Positions 53,064 through 61,551 of a stretch of DNA of 64,000 nucleotides are shown here, piece after piece; the first letter of the stretch is position 1, and each line of letters starts with the position of its first letter. A program made the translations under genes and the position numbers. The DNA is from Polaribacter sp. MED152 (GTDB lineage: Bacteria; Bacteroidota; Bacteroidia; Flavobacteriales; Flavobacteriaceae). The notes below the pieces were generated by a model. The model searched no databases. It was not told the origin of the DNA and saw nothing but the letters and a program-made list of their open reading frames with translations. The stretch spans positions 62,001-126,000 of the forward strand of contig NC_020830.1 of assembly GCF_000152945.2 (NCBI RefSeq). Reading direction: 5' to 3'.

Positions 53064-56000
53064 ATGAATACAGATTTAAACCCTCAAGTTAAAGGTGAAT
53101 TAGTAACCTTAGCCAACGAATCTTATTACAAAATTTCTAATAGTCACACAATGCGTCCTTTTTTTATGACGATTGTTTCAGACTCAAATCATTGGATGTT
53201 TATTTCAAGTAATGGTGGTCTTACTGCTGGTAGAAAAAATGCAGAATATGCTCTTTTTCCTTATTATACAGATGATAAGATTACAGATTTAGCAGAAACT
53301 ACAGGTTGTAAAAGTATATTTCATATTACTAAAAATGGTAAGAAAAACTTGTGGGAACCATTTTCTGAGAGACAAGCAGGAATCTACAATATCAAAAGAA
53401 ATATCTACAAAAACATTTACGGTAACAAGGTTATTTTTGAGGAAATAAACGAGGATTTAGAAGTTTCATTCAAGTATGAGTGGAACTCAAGTGATGAATT
53501 TGGTTTTGTAAGAAAAGCAACCTTTGTAAATAATTCTTCAGATAATTTAGAAGTTTCTTTATTAGATGGTGTACAAGATGTTATACCCTATGGAGTAGGT
53601 TCAGATATTCAAGGTATTCGTAGTAATTTAGTTGATGCTTATAAAAAATGCGAACTTGAAAAAGATTCTGGTTTAGGTATTTTTAGTTTAAGTGCTATAA
53701 TTGTAGATAAAGCTGAACCTAGTGAAGCTTTAAAGGCAAATTTAATTTGGTCTTTAGGTTTAGAGAATCCGAAACATTTATTGTGTTCATTACAATTAAA
53801 CAATTTTAGAAGAGGTATTGACCTTAAAGAAGAGGTAGATGTTAAGGCAGAAAAAGGTGCTTATTTATTAAATAGTTCAATTTCTGTTGCTGCAAGCTCA
53901 GAAAAATCTTGGTTATTGGTTGCAAACGTAAACCAAACCGTTTCTGATGTTGTTCGAATTTCTGAACTGATTAAAAGTGATAAAGATGTAGCTGATATCT
54001 TACAGCAAAGCATTAATTCAGGTACAGAAAATTTGATAAAATTAGCTGCAGCTTCAGACGGATTGCAATTGTCTAATGATGCTCTTGTGAATACAAGACA
54101 TTTTTCGAATACGCTTTTTAATATAATGAGAGGTGGAATTTTTGATGACAATTATACCATAGAAAAAGATGATTTTGTAACCTATTTAACAAAGGCAAAC
54201 AAGCCATTAAGTGAGCTTAAAGCTGATTTATTAGCCAATTTACCTGAAACTTTTTCATTACAACATATTAAAGAATTAGCAGATAATGATGCTAACAAAG
54301 ATTTTAAAAGACTTTGTTTAGAATACTTACCATTAAAATTTAGTAGAAGACATGGTGATCCAAGTAGACCTTGGAATAGGTTTTCTATCAACACTAAAAG
54401 TGAAATAGATGGTTCTAAGGTTTTAGACTATGAAGGTAACTGGAGAGATATTTTTCAAAACTGGGAAGCATTAGCACATTCTTACCCTCAGTTTATTGAG
54501 AGTATGATTCATAAGTTTTTAAACGCAACTACTTTTGAGGGGTACAATCCTTACAGAGTTACTAAAGATGGTTTTGATTGGGAGGTGATTGAAGAGAATG
54601 ATCCTTGGTCTTACATAGGTTATTGGGGAGATCACCAAATAATCTATCTATTAAAATTTTTAGAATTTATAGAAAAACATTATCCATCTAAATTAGCATC
54701 ACTATTTAATGATGATATATTTGTTTATGCTAACGTTCCATATAAAATAAAATCGTTTAGTGATATTTTAAAGAATCCAAAAGATACTATTGATTTTGAT
54801 CATAGATTAAACGAAAAAATAGAAGAAAGAAGGGCAGAAATAGGTGCAGATGGTTCTCTTTTAAGAGATAAAAATAATCAGCCTTATAAAGTGAATCTAA
54901 TAGAAAAACTATTAGTAACAATATTAGCAAAGGTTTCAAACTTTATACCTGAAGGAGGTATTTGGTTAAACACACAAAGACCAGAATGGAACGATGCCAA
55001 TAATGCTTTAGTTGGTAATGGTGTTTCTATGGTAACTTTATACTACTTAAGAAGGTTCATCAATTTCTTTGAAGGTGTTTTAAATGATGCCACATCTAAT
55101 GAAGTTCAAATTTCTGAAGAAGTTGCAACCTTATTTAACGAAGTAGTTTCTACACTAAATAATAATCAGAGCATATTAGATTCTAGTGTTTCTGATATGG
55201 ATAGAAAAAGAGTTTTAGATGGCTTAGGAAATCCTGCTAGTGATTATCGCTTAAAAGTGTATAAAGACGGTTTTTCTACAGAAAAAACAACACTATCTAA
55301 AAATGATTTATCACATTTCTTAAAAATTACAAATGAGTACTTAGAGCATAGTATTAGAGCGAATAAGAGAAGCGATAATATGTATCATGCTTATAATTTA
55401 ATGACGTTAGAAAATGATAAAGAGGTTTCTATATCTTATTTGTCTGAAATGTTAGAAGGGCAAGTTTCGGTACTAAGTTCAGGTTATTTGTCTCCAAAAC
55501 AAGCGTTAGATTTATTAGATGGTTTAAAGGCATCTGCTTTGTTTAGAGATGATCAATACAGTTATATTTTATATCCAAATAAAGAGTTACCAAGATTTAC
55601 AAAAAAGAATAACATACCAAATAATAAAGTGGATAACTCTGAGTTATTGCAAACTTTAGTTAATGATAATAACAAAGAAGTTATAGAAAAAGATGCTTTG
55701 GGTAATTATCATTTTAATGGTAATTTCAATAATGCAGATAGTTTAAAAGAAGCTTTTAACAATTTACCAGATTCATATCAAGAATTGGTAACTAAAGAGC
55801 AAGATTATGTTTTAGGCGTTTTTGAAGAAATTTTTGATCACAAAAGTTTTACAGGTAGATCTGGAACCTTCTTTGGTTATGAAGGTTTAGGCTCAATTTA
55901 TTGGCATATGGTTTCTAAATTGCTTTTAGCTGTTCAAGAAAACTGTTTACTAGCTATTAATTCTAATGAAGATGAAAAAATAATTGGAAGATTGTTAGAT

Positions 56001-56489
56001 CATTATTATGAAATAAATGCAGGAATTGGTGTTCATAAATCACCAGATTTATATGGTGCTTTTCCTACAGATGCTTATTCACATACTCCAGCAAATAAAG
56101 GAGCTCAACAACCAGGAATGACAGGTCAAGTAAAAGAAGATTTGTTAAGTAGATTTGGTGAGTTGGGTGTTTTTGTAACCGATGGTAAAATTGTGTTTAA
56201 ACCAAGATTATTAAAAGAATCTGAGTTTTTAACAGAAGCAAAAACGTTTAATTATATTTCAGTTGCAAATACAGAAGAAGCTTTAGATTTAAGGAAAAAT
56301 CAATTGTGTTTCACTTACTGTCAAGTACCAATTTTGTATACAATTTCAGAAGAAGAAAAAATTGAAATCACTTTTGTTTCTGGAGATAAAAAAGTCTTTA
56401 ATGCTTTAGCTTTAGATGAAGCTACAAGTAATGAATTGTTTAATAGAGCAAATAAGGTACATCAAATAGAAGTATTTATTACAAAGTAA
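53064..56489 (+). CDS. GH149-type beta-1,3-glucan/oligosaccharide phosphorylase
   Basis: A 1141-residue cytoplasmic protein without signal peptide. The layout is that of the GH94/GH149/GH161 phosphorylases: an N-terminal beta-sandwich (about 1-320, with RPFFMTIVSDSNHWMFISSN), a helical linker and an (alpha/alpha)6 barrel. QRPEWNDANNALVGNG contains D644, which lines up with the GH94 catalytic Asp in (D/E)WND. A C-terminal part has YSHTPANKGAQQPGMTGQVK. Length over 1100 and the neighbours GH17 and GH30 point to GH149, known in Euglena and some bacteria to phosphorolyse beta-1,3-glucan to alpha-glucose 1-phosphate; GH161 is the main alternative. With a proton-symporter in the same operon it gives an ATP-saving intracellular route for laminarin oligosaccharides. 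Confidence 0.85.
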   Translation: MNTDLNPQVKGELVTLANESYYKISNSHTMRPFFMTIVSDSNHWMFISSNGGLTAGRKNAEYALFPYYTDDKITDLAETTGCKSIFHITKNGKKNLWEPFSERQAGIYNIKRNIYKNIYGNKVIFEEINEDLEVSFKYEWNSSDEFGFVRKATFVNNSSDNLEVSLLDGVQDVIPYGVGSDIQGIRSNLVDAYKKCELEKDSGLGIFSLSAIIVDKAEPSEALKANLIWSLGLENPKHLLCSLQLNNFRRGIDLKEEVDVKAEKGAYLLNSSISVAASSEKSWLLVANVNQTVSDVVRISELIKSDKDVADILQQSINSGTENLIKLAAASDGLQLSNDALVNTRHFSNTLFNIMRGGIFDDNYTIEKDDFVTYLTKANKPLSELKADLLANLPETFSLQHIKELADNDANKDFKRLCLEYLPLKFSRRHGDPSRPWNRFSINTKSEIDGSKVLDYEGNWRDIFQNWEALAHSYPQFIESMIHKFLNATTFEGYNPYRVTKDGFDWEVIEENDPWSYIGYWGDHQIIYLLKFLEFIEKHYPSKLASLFNDDIFVYANVPYKIKSFSDILKNPKDTIDFDHRLNEKIEERRAEIGADGSLLRDKNNQPYKVNLIEKLLVTILAKVSNFIPEGGIWLNTQRPEWNDANNALVGNGVSMVTLYYLRRFINFFEGVLNDATSNEVQISEEVATLFNEVVSTLNNNQSILDSSVSDMDRKRVLDGLGNPASDYRLKVYKDGFSTEKTTLSKNDLSHFLKITNEYLEHSIRANKRSDNMYHAYNLMTLENDKEVSISYLSEMLEGQVSVLSSGYLSPKQALDLLDGLKASALFRDDQYSYILYPNKELPRFTKKNNIPNNKVDNSELLQTLVNDNNKEVIEKDALGNYHFNGNFNNADSLKEAFNNLPDSYQELVTKEQDYVLGVFEEIFDHKSFTGRSGTFFGYEGLGSIYWHMVSKLLLAVQENCLLAINSNEDEKIIGRLLDHYYEINAGIGVHKSPDLYGAFPTDAYSHTPANKGAQQPGMTGQVKEDLLSRFGELGVFVTDGKIVFKPRLLKESEFLTEAKTFNYISVANTEEALDLRKNQLCFTYCQVPILYTISEEEKIEITFVSGDKKVFNALALDEATSNELFNRANKVHQIEVFITK

Positions 56490-56493
56490 TTGA

Positions 56494-57786
56494 ATGAAGA
56501 ATAGCTTATTTACATACGTTTTTTGTGGTCTTATTTTGGTTTTATCTTCTTGTAAAAACGAAGTTAAATCGAAAGAGAGTTCAGGTTTACAACAAAAAAC
56601 AGAAGTAAAACTTACAGCTAAAGATATTTTGGGTAATCCTAAATATTTAGCAATTTCTTATGGAGGCTATAGAGCTAAATCAAGAACAATTCAACCAACA
56701 ATTGCACAATTAAAAGAAGATTTGAAATTGTTACATGCAATGGGTATTCGAATAATAAGAACCTATAATGTGCAAACTCAATATCCTCATGCATCTAATG
56801 TATTAGAAGCTATTCATCAACTAAAAAAAGAGGATGATTCTTTTGAAATGTATGTAATGTTGGGTGCTTGGATAGATTGTTTAAATGCTTGGACAGACAA
56901 AGCTCCAAATCACAATGAAGAAAGTCCGCAAAACGAAGGTGAAATAGAAAGAGCTGTAGTTTTGGCAAATAAATATCCAGACATTGTTAAAATCATAGCA
57001 GTAGGTAATGAAGCTATGGTTAATTGGGCTGCAAGCTATTATGTGCAACCAAAAGTAATTTTAAAGTGGGTAAATCATTTGCAACAATTAAAGAAAGATG
57101 GTAAACTTTCTAAAGATTTATGGATTACTTCTTCTGATGATTTTTCATCTTGGGGTGGAGGTCCTGATAGCTACAGAACTGAAGACTTAAGGCAATTAAT
57201 TAGAGCTGTAGACTATGTTTCTATGCATACCTATCCTTATCATAACACACACTATAATTCAGATTTTTGGACTACTCCAGAAGCCGATAAAAAATTATCT
57301 AAACAAGAGATTGTAGATAAAGCCATGGTTCGTGCTTTAAATTTTGCAAAAAATCAATACGAGAATGTGTCTGAATACGTAAAATCAATCGATTCTACAA
57401 AGTCAATTCATATAGGAGAATCTGGCTGGGCAACAGTTTCTAATGGCCATTATGGATTTAATGGTTCTAGAGCTACAGATGAATACAAACAAGGTTTATA
57501 TTATAAAAGTATGCGTGATTGGACCAATAAAAATCAAATATCATGTTTTTATTTCGAAGCTTTTGACGAACAATGGAAAGATGCTAAAAATGAAAATGGT
57601 TCAGAAAATCATTTTGGGTTGTTCACCTTAAAGGGAGAGGCAAAATATCCAATTTGGGATTTAGTAGATGAAGGAACCTTTGCCAATTTAAAAAGAGATG
57701 GTCATCCTATTAAAAAAACGTTTAATGGCAATATAGATATGCTTTTGTCAACTGTGAATTTACCGAACACAGATTATAAAAAGTAG
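56494..57786 (+). CDS. GH17 beta-1,3-glucanase lipoprotein
   Basis: A 430-residue lipoprotein (lipobox LVLSSC near residue 20, then KNEVKS, not acidic-rich, so probably periplasmic). The GH17 barrel is clear: GIRIIRTYNVQTQYPHASNV; acid/base E172 in AVGNEAMVNW; nucleophile E309 in HIGESGWATVS; and the family ending CFYFEAFDEQWKD. Such enzymes act on beta-1,3-linked laminarioligosaccharides. It begins 4 bases after the phosphorylase stop and ends 6 bases before GH30, so all three are cotranslated. Transglycosylation is possible in this family. Confidence 0.93.
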   Translation: MKNSLFTYVFCGLILVLSSCKNEVKSKESSGLQQKTEVKLTAKDILGNPKYLAISYGGYRAKSRTIQPTIAQLKEDLKLLHAMGIRIIRTYNVQTQYPHASNVLEAIHQLKKEDDSFEMYVMLGAWIDCLNAWTDKAPNHNEESPQNEGEIERAVVLANKYPDIVKIIAVGNEAMVNWAASYYVQPKVILKWVNHLQQLKKDGKLSKDLWITSSDDFSSWGGGPDSYRTEDLRQLIRAVDYVSMHTYPYHNTHYNSDFWTTPEADKKLSKQEIVDKAMVRALNFAKNQYENVSEYVKSIDSTKSIHIGESGWATVSNGHYGFNGSRATDEYKQGLYYKSMRDWTNKNQISCFYFEAFDEQWKDAKNENGSENHFGLFTLKGEAKYPIWDLVDEGTFANLKRDGHPIKKTFNGNIDMLLSTVNLPNTDYKK

Positions 57787-57792
57787 TAGAAT

Positions 57793-59289
57793 ATGAAATT
57801 TAGTAAAAATGTTTGCTTCTTGTTATTTGTTATAAGTCTATTAGGCTGCAATAATGACTCTAAGGTGTTAGATGTTCAAGTTTTTGAAACATCAGCAGCT
57901 GGAAATAATTTAGTAGCATTAGAAACTTTATCAGACAATACTTCAGATAATCGATTTCAGGTGACCCTGAAACCAAATCAAACTAAACAAACTATTACAG
58001 GTTTTGGTGGTTCTTTTACAGAAGCTTCAGCTTATCTCTTGAATAACTTAAGCAAAAAGAATAGAGATTCTATCATTGAAGCTTATTTTGGTGAATCAGG
58101 AGCAAAGTATTCTTTAACAAGAACTCATATGAATTCGTCTGATTTTTCACTATCTAATTACTCTTATGCTCCAGTAGAAAATGATATGGAGTTAGAGCAT
58201 TTTAGCATTCAGGAAGATTTAGGTGATATAATTCCGATGATTAAAGATGCTATGAAAGTATCTAAAGACGGATTCAAAATTTTATCCTCTCCTTGGACAG
58301 CATCACCTTGGATGAAGAACAATAAAAATTATGTAGGAGGTAAATTACTACCTGAATATCATGACACTTGGGCTTTATTCTTTTCAAAATATGTATCAGC
58401 TTATAAAGAAGTTGGGATTGATATTTGGGGATTTACTGTTGAAAATGAGCCTTTAGGAAATGGTAATAACTGGGAAAGTATGCACTACACTCCAGATGAA
58501 ATGACCAATTTTGTGCAAAATCATTTAGGGCCACAATTAAGAAAGGATTATCCTGAGGTAAAAATTTTGGGATATGATCAAAATAGAGAACATTTAAAAG
58601 AGTGGGTAGACTCACAGTACAAAAACGAGGAAACCTCTTCTTATTTTGATGGTACAGCCATTCACTGGTATGCAAGTACCTATCATTATTATCCAGATGA
58701 GTTGCAATATGCTCATCAAAAAGCACCAAATAAATACTTAATCCAATCAGAGGCTTGTGTAGATTCTGAAATTCCAAAATGGAAAGATGATGCCTGGTAT
58801 TGGTCTAAAGAAGCTACAGATTGGGGTTGGGATTGGGCTCCTGAAAAAGACAAACCAATGCATCCTAAATACGCGCCAGTTAACAGATATGCAAGAGATA
58901 TTATTGGTTGTTTAAATAACTATGTAGATGGTTGGATAGATTGGAACATGGTTTTAAACAAACAAGGAGGTCCAAACTGGTTTAAGAATTGGTGTGTTGC
59001 ACCAGTTATTGTTGATGAAAATGCCGATGAAATTTATTTTACACCTTTATATTATGTAATGACTCACTTTTCAAGATATATAAGGCCAGAAGCGAAAATT
59101 TTTGAAGTAACTCATTCAGATAAAGATTTAATGATTACTGCTGCTAAAAATACAGATGGTTCTATTGCAGTTGTTATTTTTAATGAGAAACAAAAAGATA
59201 AAAAGATAAGTTTAATGCTAAATAATAAAAGTGTTAACATAGATATAAAAGGGCAATCGTTGCAAACAATTGTTATTTCACAATCATAA
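57793..59289 (+). CDS. GH30 beta-glucosidase/beta-1,6-glucanase lipoprotein
   Basis: A 498-residue lipoprotein (lipobox SLLGC near residue 19, then NNDSK). Typical GH30 start ITGFGGSFTEASAYLL, acid/base E219 in TVENEPLGNG, nucleophile E320 in YLIQSEACVD, and DWNMVLNKQGGPNWFKNW before the C-terminal beta domain, as in GH30_1/GH30_3. In laminarin PULs GH30 enzymes remove the beta-1,6-linked glucose side branches, which lets GH17 and phosphorylases finish the main chain. The C-terminal beta domain (about 430-498) is complete. The transporter gene starts 11 bases later. Confidence 0.93.
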   Translation: MKFSKNVCFLLFVISLLGCNNDSKVLDVQVFETSAAGNNLVALETLSDNTSDNRFQVTLKPNQTKQTITGFGGSFTEASAYLLNNLSKKNRDSIIEAYFGESGAKYSLTRTHMNSSDFSLSNYSYAPVENDMELEHFSIQEDLGDIIPMIKDAMKVSKDGFKILSSPWTASPWMKNNKNYVGGKLLPEYHDTWALFFSKYVSAYKEVGIDIWGFTVENEPLGNGNNWESMHYTPDEMTNFVQNHLGPQLRKDYPEVKILGYDQNREHLKEWVDSQYKNEETSSYFDGTAIHWYASTYHYYPDELQYAHQKAPNKYLIQSEACVDSEIPKWKDDAWYWSKEATDWGWDWAPEKDKPMHPKYAPVNRYARDIIGCLNNYVDGWIDWNMVLNKQGGPNWFKNWCVAPVIVDENADEIYFTPLYYVMTHFSRYIRPEAKIFEVTHSDKDLMITAAKNTDGSIAVVIFNEKQKDKKISLMLNNKSVNIDIKGQSLQTIVISQS

Positions 59290-59300
59290 AAAAAATAAGT

Positions 59301-60734
59301 ATGTCTACTCAAACAGCACAAATAAGAAGCAAGAAAGTTCCAATGGGTCAAAAGATTGCATTTGGGGTGGGTATGTTTGCCAACCAAATGTTTCCTGCAA
59401 TTCTAGGTATTTTTATGGTAATACTGGTAGAAGATTTGAAGTTTACTGGTTTAATGTGGGCTATGATTTACTTATTCCCAAGATTATTTGATGCTATAAC
59501 AGATCCAATAATGGGCTTTATTTCAGATAATACAAAATCAAAATGGGGTAGAAGAAGACAGTATGTTTTAATTGGAGGTATTATTATGGGGGTTGCCTAT
59601 ATTTTTATGTGGCAATTGTTTAAAGAAAACTCACTGCAATATAACTTTTGGTACTTTTTTCTTTGGTCTGTAGTATTCTATTTAGGGCTTACTTTTTTTA
59701 GTGTGCCTTATGTAGCTATGGGTTATGAAATGAGTGATGATTTTCATGAAAGAACAAGTATAATGGCTATTGCTCAATGGATTGGTCAATGGGCTTGGGT
59801 AATTGCACCTTGGTTTTGGGTATTTATGTATGACCCTGATTGGTTTCCTTCTGCAGAAGTTGCTGTAAGAGAATTAGCAGTTTGGGTGGCTATACCTTGT
59901 GCGCTTTGCGCAATTGTACCTGCTGTTTTTATAAAAAGTGAATCTACTCTAGACAAAGATTACGAACCATTAAACTTTTCAAATATTGGTGGTAGTTTAA
60001 ATAAAATATTACAAAGCTTTGTAGAAGCCTTTAAAATTAAAGAATTTAGAAAACTTTGTGGAGCTACATTTTTTATTTACAATGCATTTATGGCAGTTTC
60101 ATCACTTACATTTTTTGTAATTGTGTACAAATTATTTAATGGTAATGCAGGCGATTCTGGTATTTGGGTTTCATTGTTTGGTTGTCTTGGAGCTTTAGGA
60201 ACAACCTTCTTAGTAATACCTATAATTACGAAGATGTCTAAAATGTTTGGCAAGAAAAAAGCTTTTTTAATTGCACAAGGAATTTCAATATTTGGTTATG
60301 TACTTCTTTACTTTTTATTTGTGCCAGGTAAACCTTGGTTATATATTGTTGCATTGCCTTTTTTCTCTTTTGGAATTGGTAGTTTATTTACAATAATGAT
60401 GTCTATGACTGCAGACATTATAGACGTAGATGAATTAAACACAGGCTTAAGAAGAGAAGGTATCTTTGGAGCAATTTATTGGTGGATGGTAAAAGTGGGG
60501 TTTGCAATTGCAGGTGCTTTTAGTGGCTTAATTATTTGGATTGTAGGCTTTAATTCAGAATTACCTACAACAGACCAAGTAGGAGCAGTTGATGGCTTAC
60601 ATGCCTTCTTTTGTGTGCTTCCAGTGTTAGGAACATTAGTTGCTATGTATATTATGAAAGATTATGATATAGATGAAGAAAAGGCCAACGAAATTAGAGC
60701 CCAATTAGAAGCTAGAAAGGCCAAGCTAGATTAA
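59301..60734 (+). CDS. GPH-family (MFS-related) sugar:cation symporter
   Basis: A 477-residue inner membrane protein with about 12 hydrophobic segments. The early QKIAFGVGMFANQMFPAILG and the loop DPIMGFISDNTKSKWGRRRQ are the marks of the glycoside-pentoside-hexuronide:cation symporters (MelB/LacS relatives). It closes the beta-glucan operon and most likely brings laminaribiose or short beta-glucan oligosaccharides to the cytoplasmic GH149 phosphorylase. The substrate is inferred from operon order. A strong terminator is 21 bases after the stop. Confidence 0.92.
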   Translation: MSTQTAQIRSKKVPMGQKIAFGVGMFANQMFPAILGIFMVILVEDLKFTGLMWAMIYLFPRLFDAITDPIMGFISDNTKSKWGRRRQYVLIGGIIMGVAYIFMWQLFKENSLQYNFWYFFLWSVVFYLGLTFFSVPYVAMGYEMSDDFHERTSIMAIAQWIGQWAWVIAPWFWVFMYDPDWFPSAEVAVRELAVWVAIPCALCAIVPAVFIKSESTLDKDYEPLNFSNIGGSLNKILQSFVEAFKIKEFRKLCGATFFIYNAFMAVSSLTFFVIVYKLFNGNAGDSGIWVSLFGCLGALGTTFLVIPIITKMSKMFGKKKAFLIAQGISIFGYVLLYFLFVPGKPWLYIVALPFFSFGIGSLFTIMMSMTADIIDVDELNTGLRREGIFGAIYWWMVKVGFAIAGAFSGLIIWIVGFNSELPTTDQVGAVDGLHAFFCVLPVLGTLVAMYIMKDYDIDEEKANEIRAQLEARKAKLD

Positions 60735-60755
60735 ATTGCAAAATTATATAAAACA

Positions 60756-60786
60756 AAAAAAAACGAGCTAATTGCTCGTTTTTTTT
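60756..60786. terminator. bidirectional intrinsic terminator after the beta-glucan operon
   Basis: AAAAAAAACGAGC (60756-60768) pairs with GCTCGTTTTTTTT (60774-60786) around TAATT. The A-run and T-run let it act in both directions, ending the rightward PUL (stop 60734) and the leftward DUF4369 gene (stop 60808). Confidence 0.92.
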
Positions 60787-60807
60787 GTTTTAAAATATCT
60801 TAAAATT

Positions 60808-61512
60808 CTATTGCGCTTCGTTTTTCTTGATGTTATCTAAATACTCTTGAAAACGCTTACCATATTCAGATTCTTTAATTCTTGGAGTAAGTGATGCATT
60901 TACAGTATCTAACATTTTTAAGCTAGCATCATACATTTCTGTTAATGCTAAATAAGGAGCTACTTCATAATCGGCATTTGTAATTGCAAAGTTTGTGGTG
61001 TACAAAACTCTTCTTTTTACCAATCTGTTGTAGTCATTCTCTAACTTCTCAATCAATTCTTGATCATTAGCTCTTTTGGCATCAAAATCCTTTTTAATAA
61101 ATTCTAAACGCTCTGTTTGAAATCTACTTCTAACTTTATTAAATTGATCTAAAACTTCTTGATTTTTAGAACCTGTTATTTCTGGATATAACCCAAATTC
61201 ATCAACATTATCGTTAATAGTTATAGTACCTTGTTCACCAAAAAATAAAATTCTTTTGTCAGTAGTATTACCATCAAAAGTTAAATAGTATAAAACAGGT
61301 GAATTTACATCATCCGTTAATCTAAAGGTATCAGAACCATTTAAAGCTACAGAATCTACAGAAACTAAAACTGTATCTTGCATTTTCTGTAAATAAAGTT
61401 TCCCCTTTTTTAAACCTTTTATTTGACCTTGAACAATCATGTTGCCATCTTTTTTAGATGAACAAGAATATAGTACGATTGCTAGTACTAAAACAGCTAA
61501 AACTCTTTTCAT
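60808..61512 (-). CDS. DUF4369-type lipoprotein
   Basis: A 234-residue lipoprotein (MKRVLAVLVLAIVLYSC, then SSKKDGN). The N-terminal domain NMIVQGQIKGLKKGKLYLQK and the GEQGTITI part match the DUF4369 domain often fused to thioredoxin-like proteins in Bacteroidota. Here no thioredoxin (CxxC) domain follows; residues about 120-234 form a helical charged region instead. It is not clear what it does. A CATATTTG box, one base from the TAnnTTTG consensus, is found 22 bases upstream (61535-61542). Confidence 0.8.
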   Translation of the reverse strand: MKRVLAVLVLAIVLYSCSSKKDGNMIVQGQIKGLKKGKLYLQKMQDTVLVSVDSVALNGSDTFRLTDDVNSPVLYYLTFDGNTTDKRILFFGEQGTITINDNVDEFGLYPEITGSKNQEVLDQFNKVRSRFQTERLEFIKKDFDAKRANDQELIEKLENDYNRLVKRRVLYTTNFAITNADYEVAPYLALTEMYDASLKMLDTVNASLTPRIKESEYGKRFQEYLDNIKKNEAQ

Positions 61513-61551
61513 TTATCTCTTAAATTTACGATTGCAAATATGCTTAATTTT

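Noticed and set aside
58433..58777. 114-codon minus-strand frame inside the GH30 gene
   Set aside because: It lies opposite the catalytic core of GH30, has no recognisable domain, and follows the codon pattern of the plus-strand gene.
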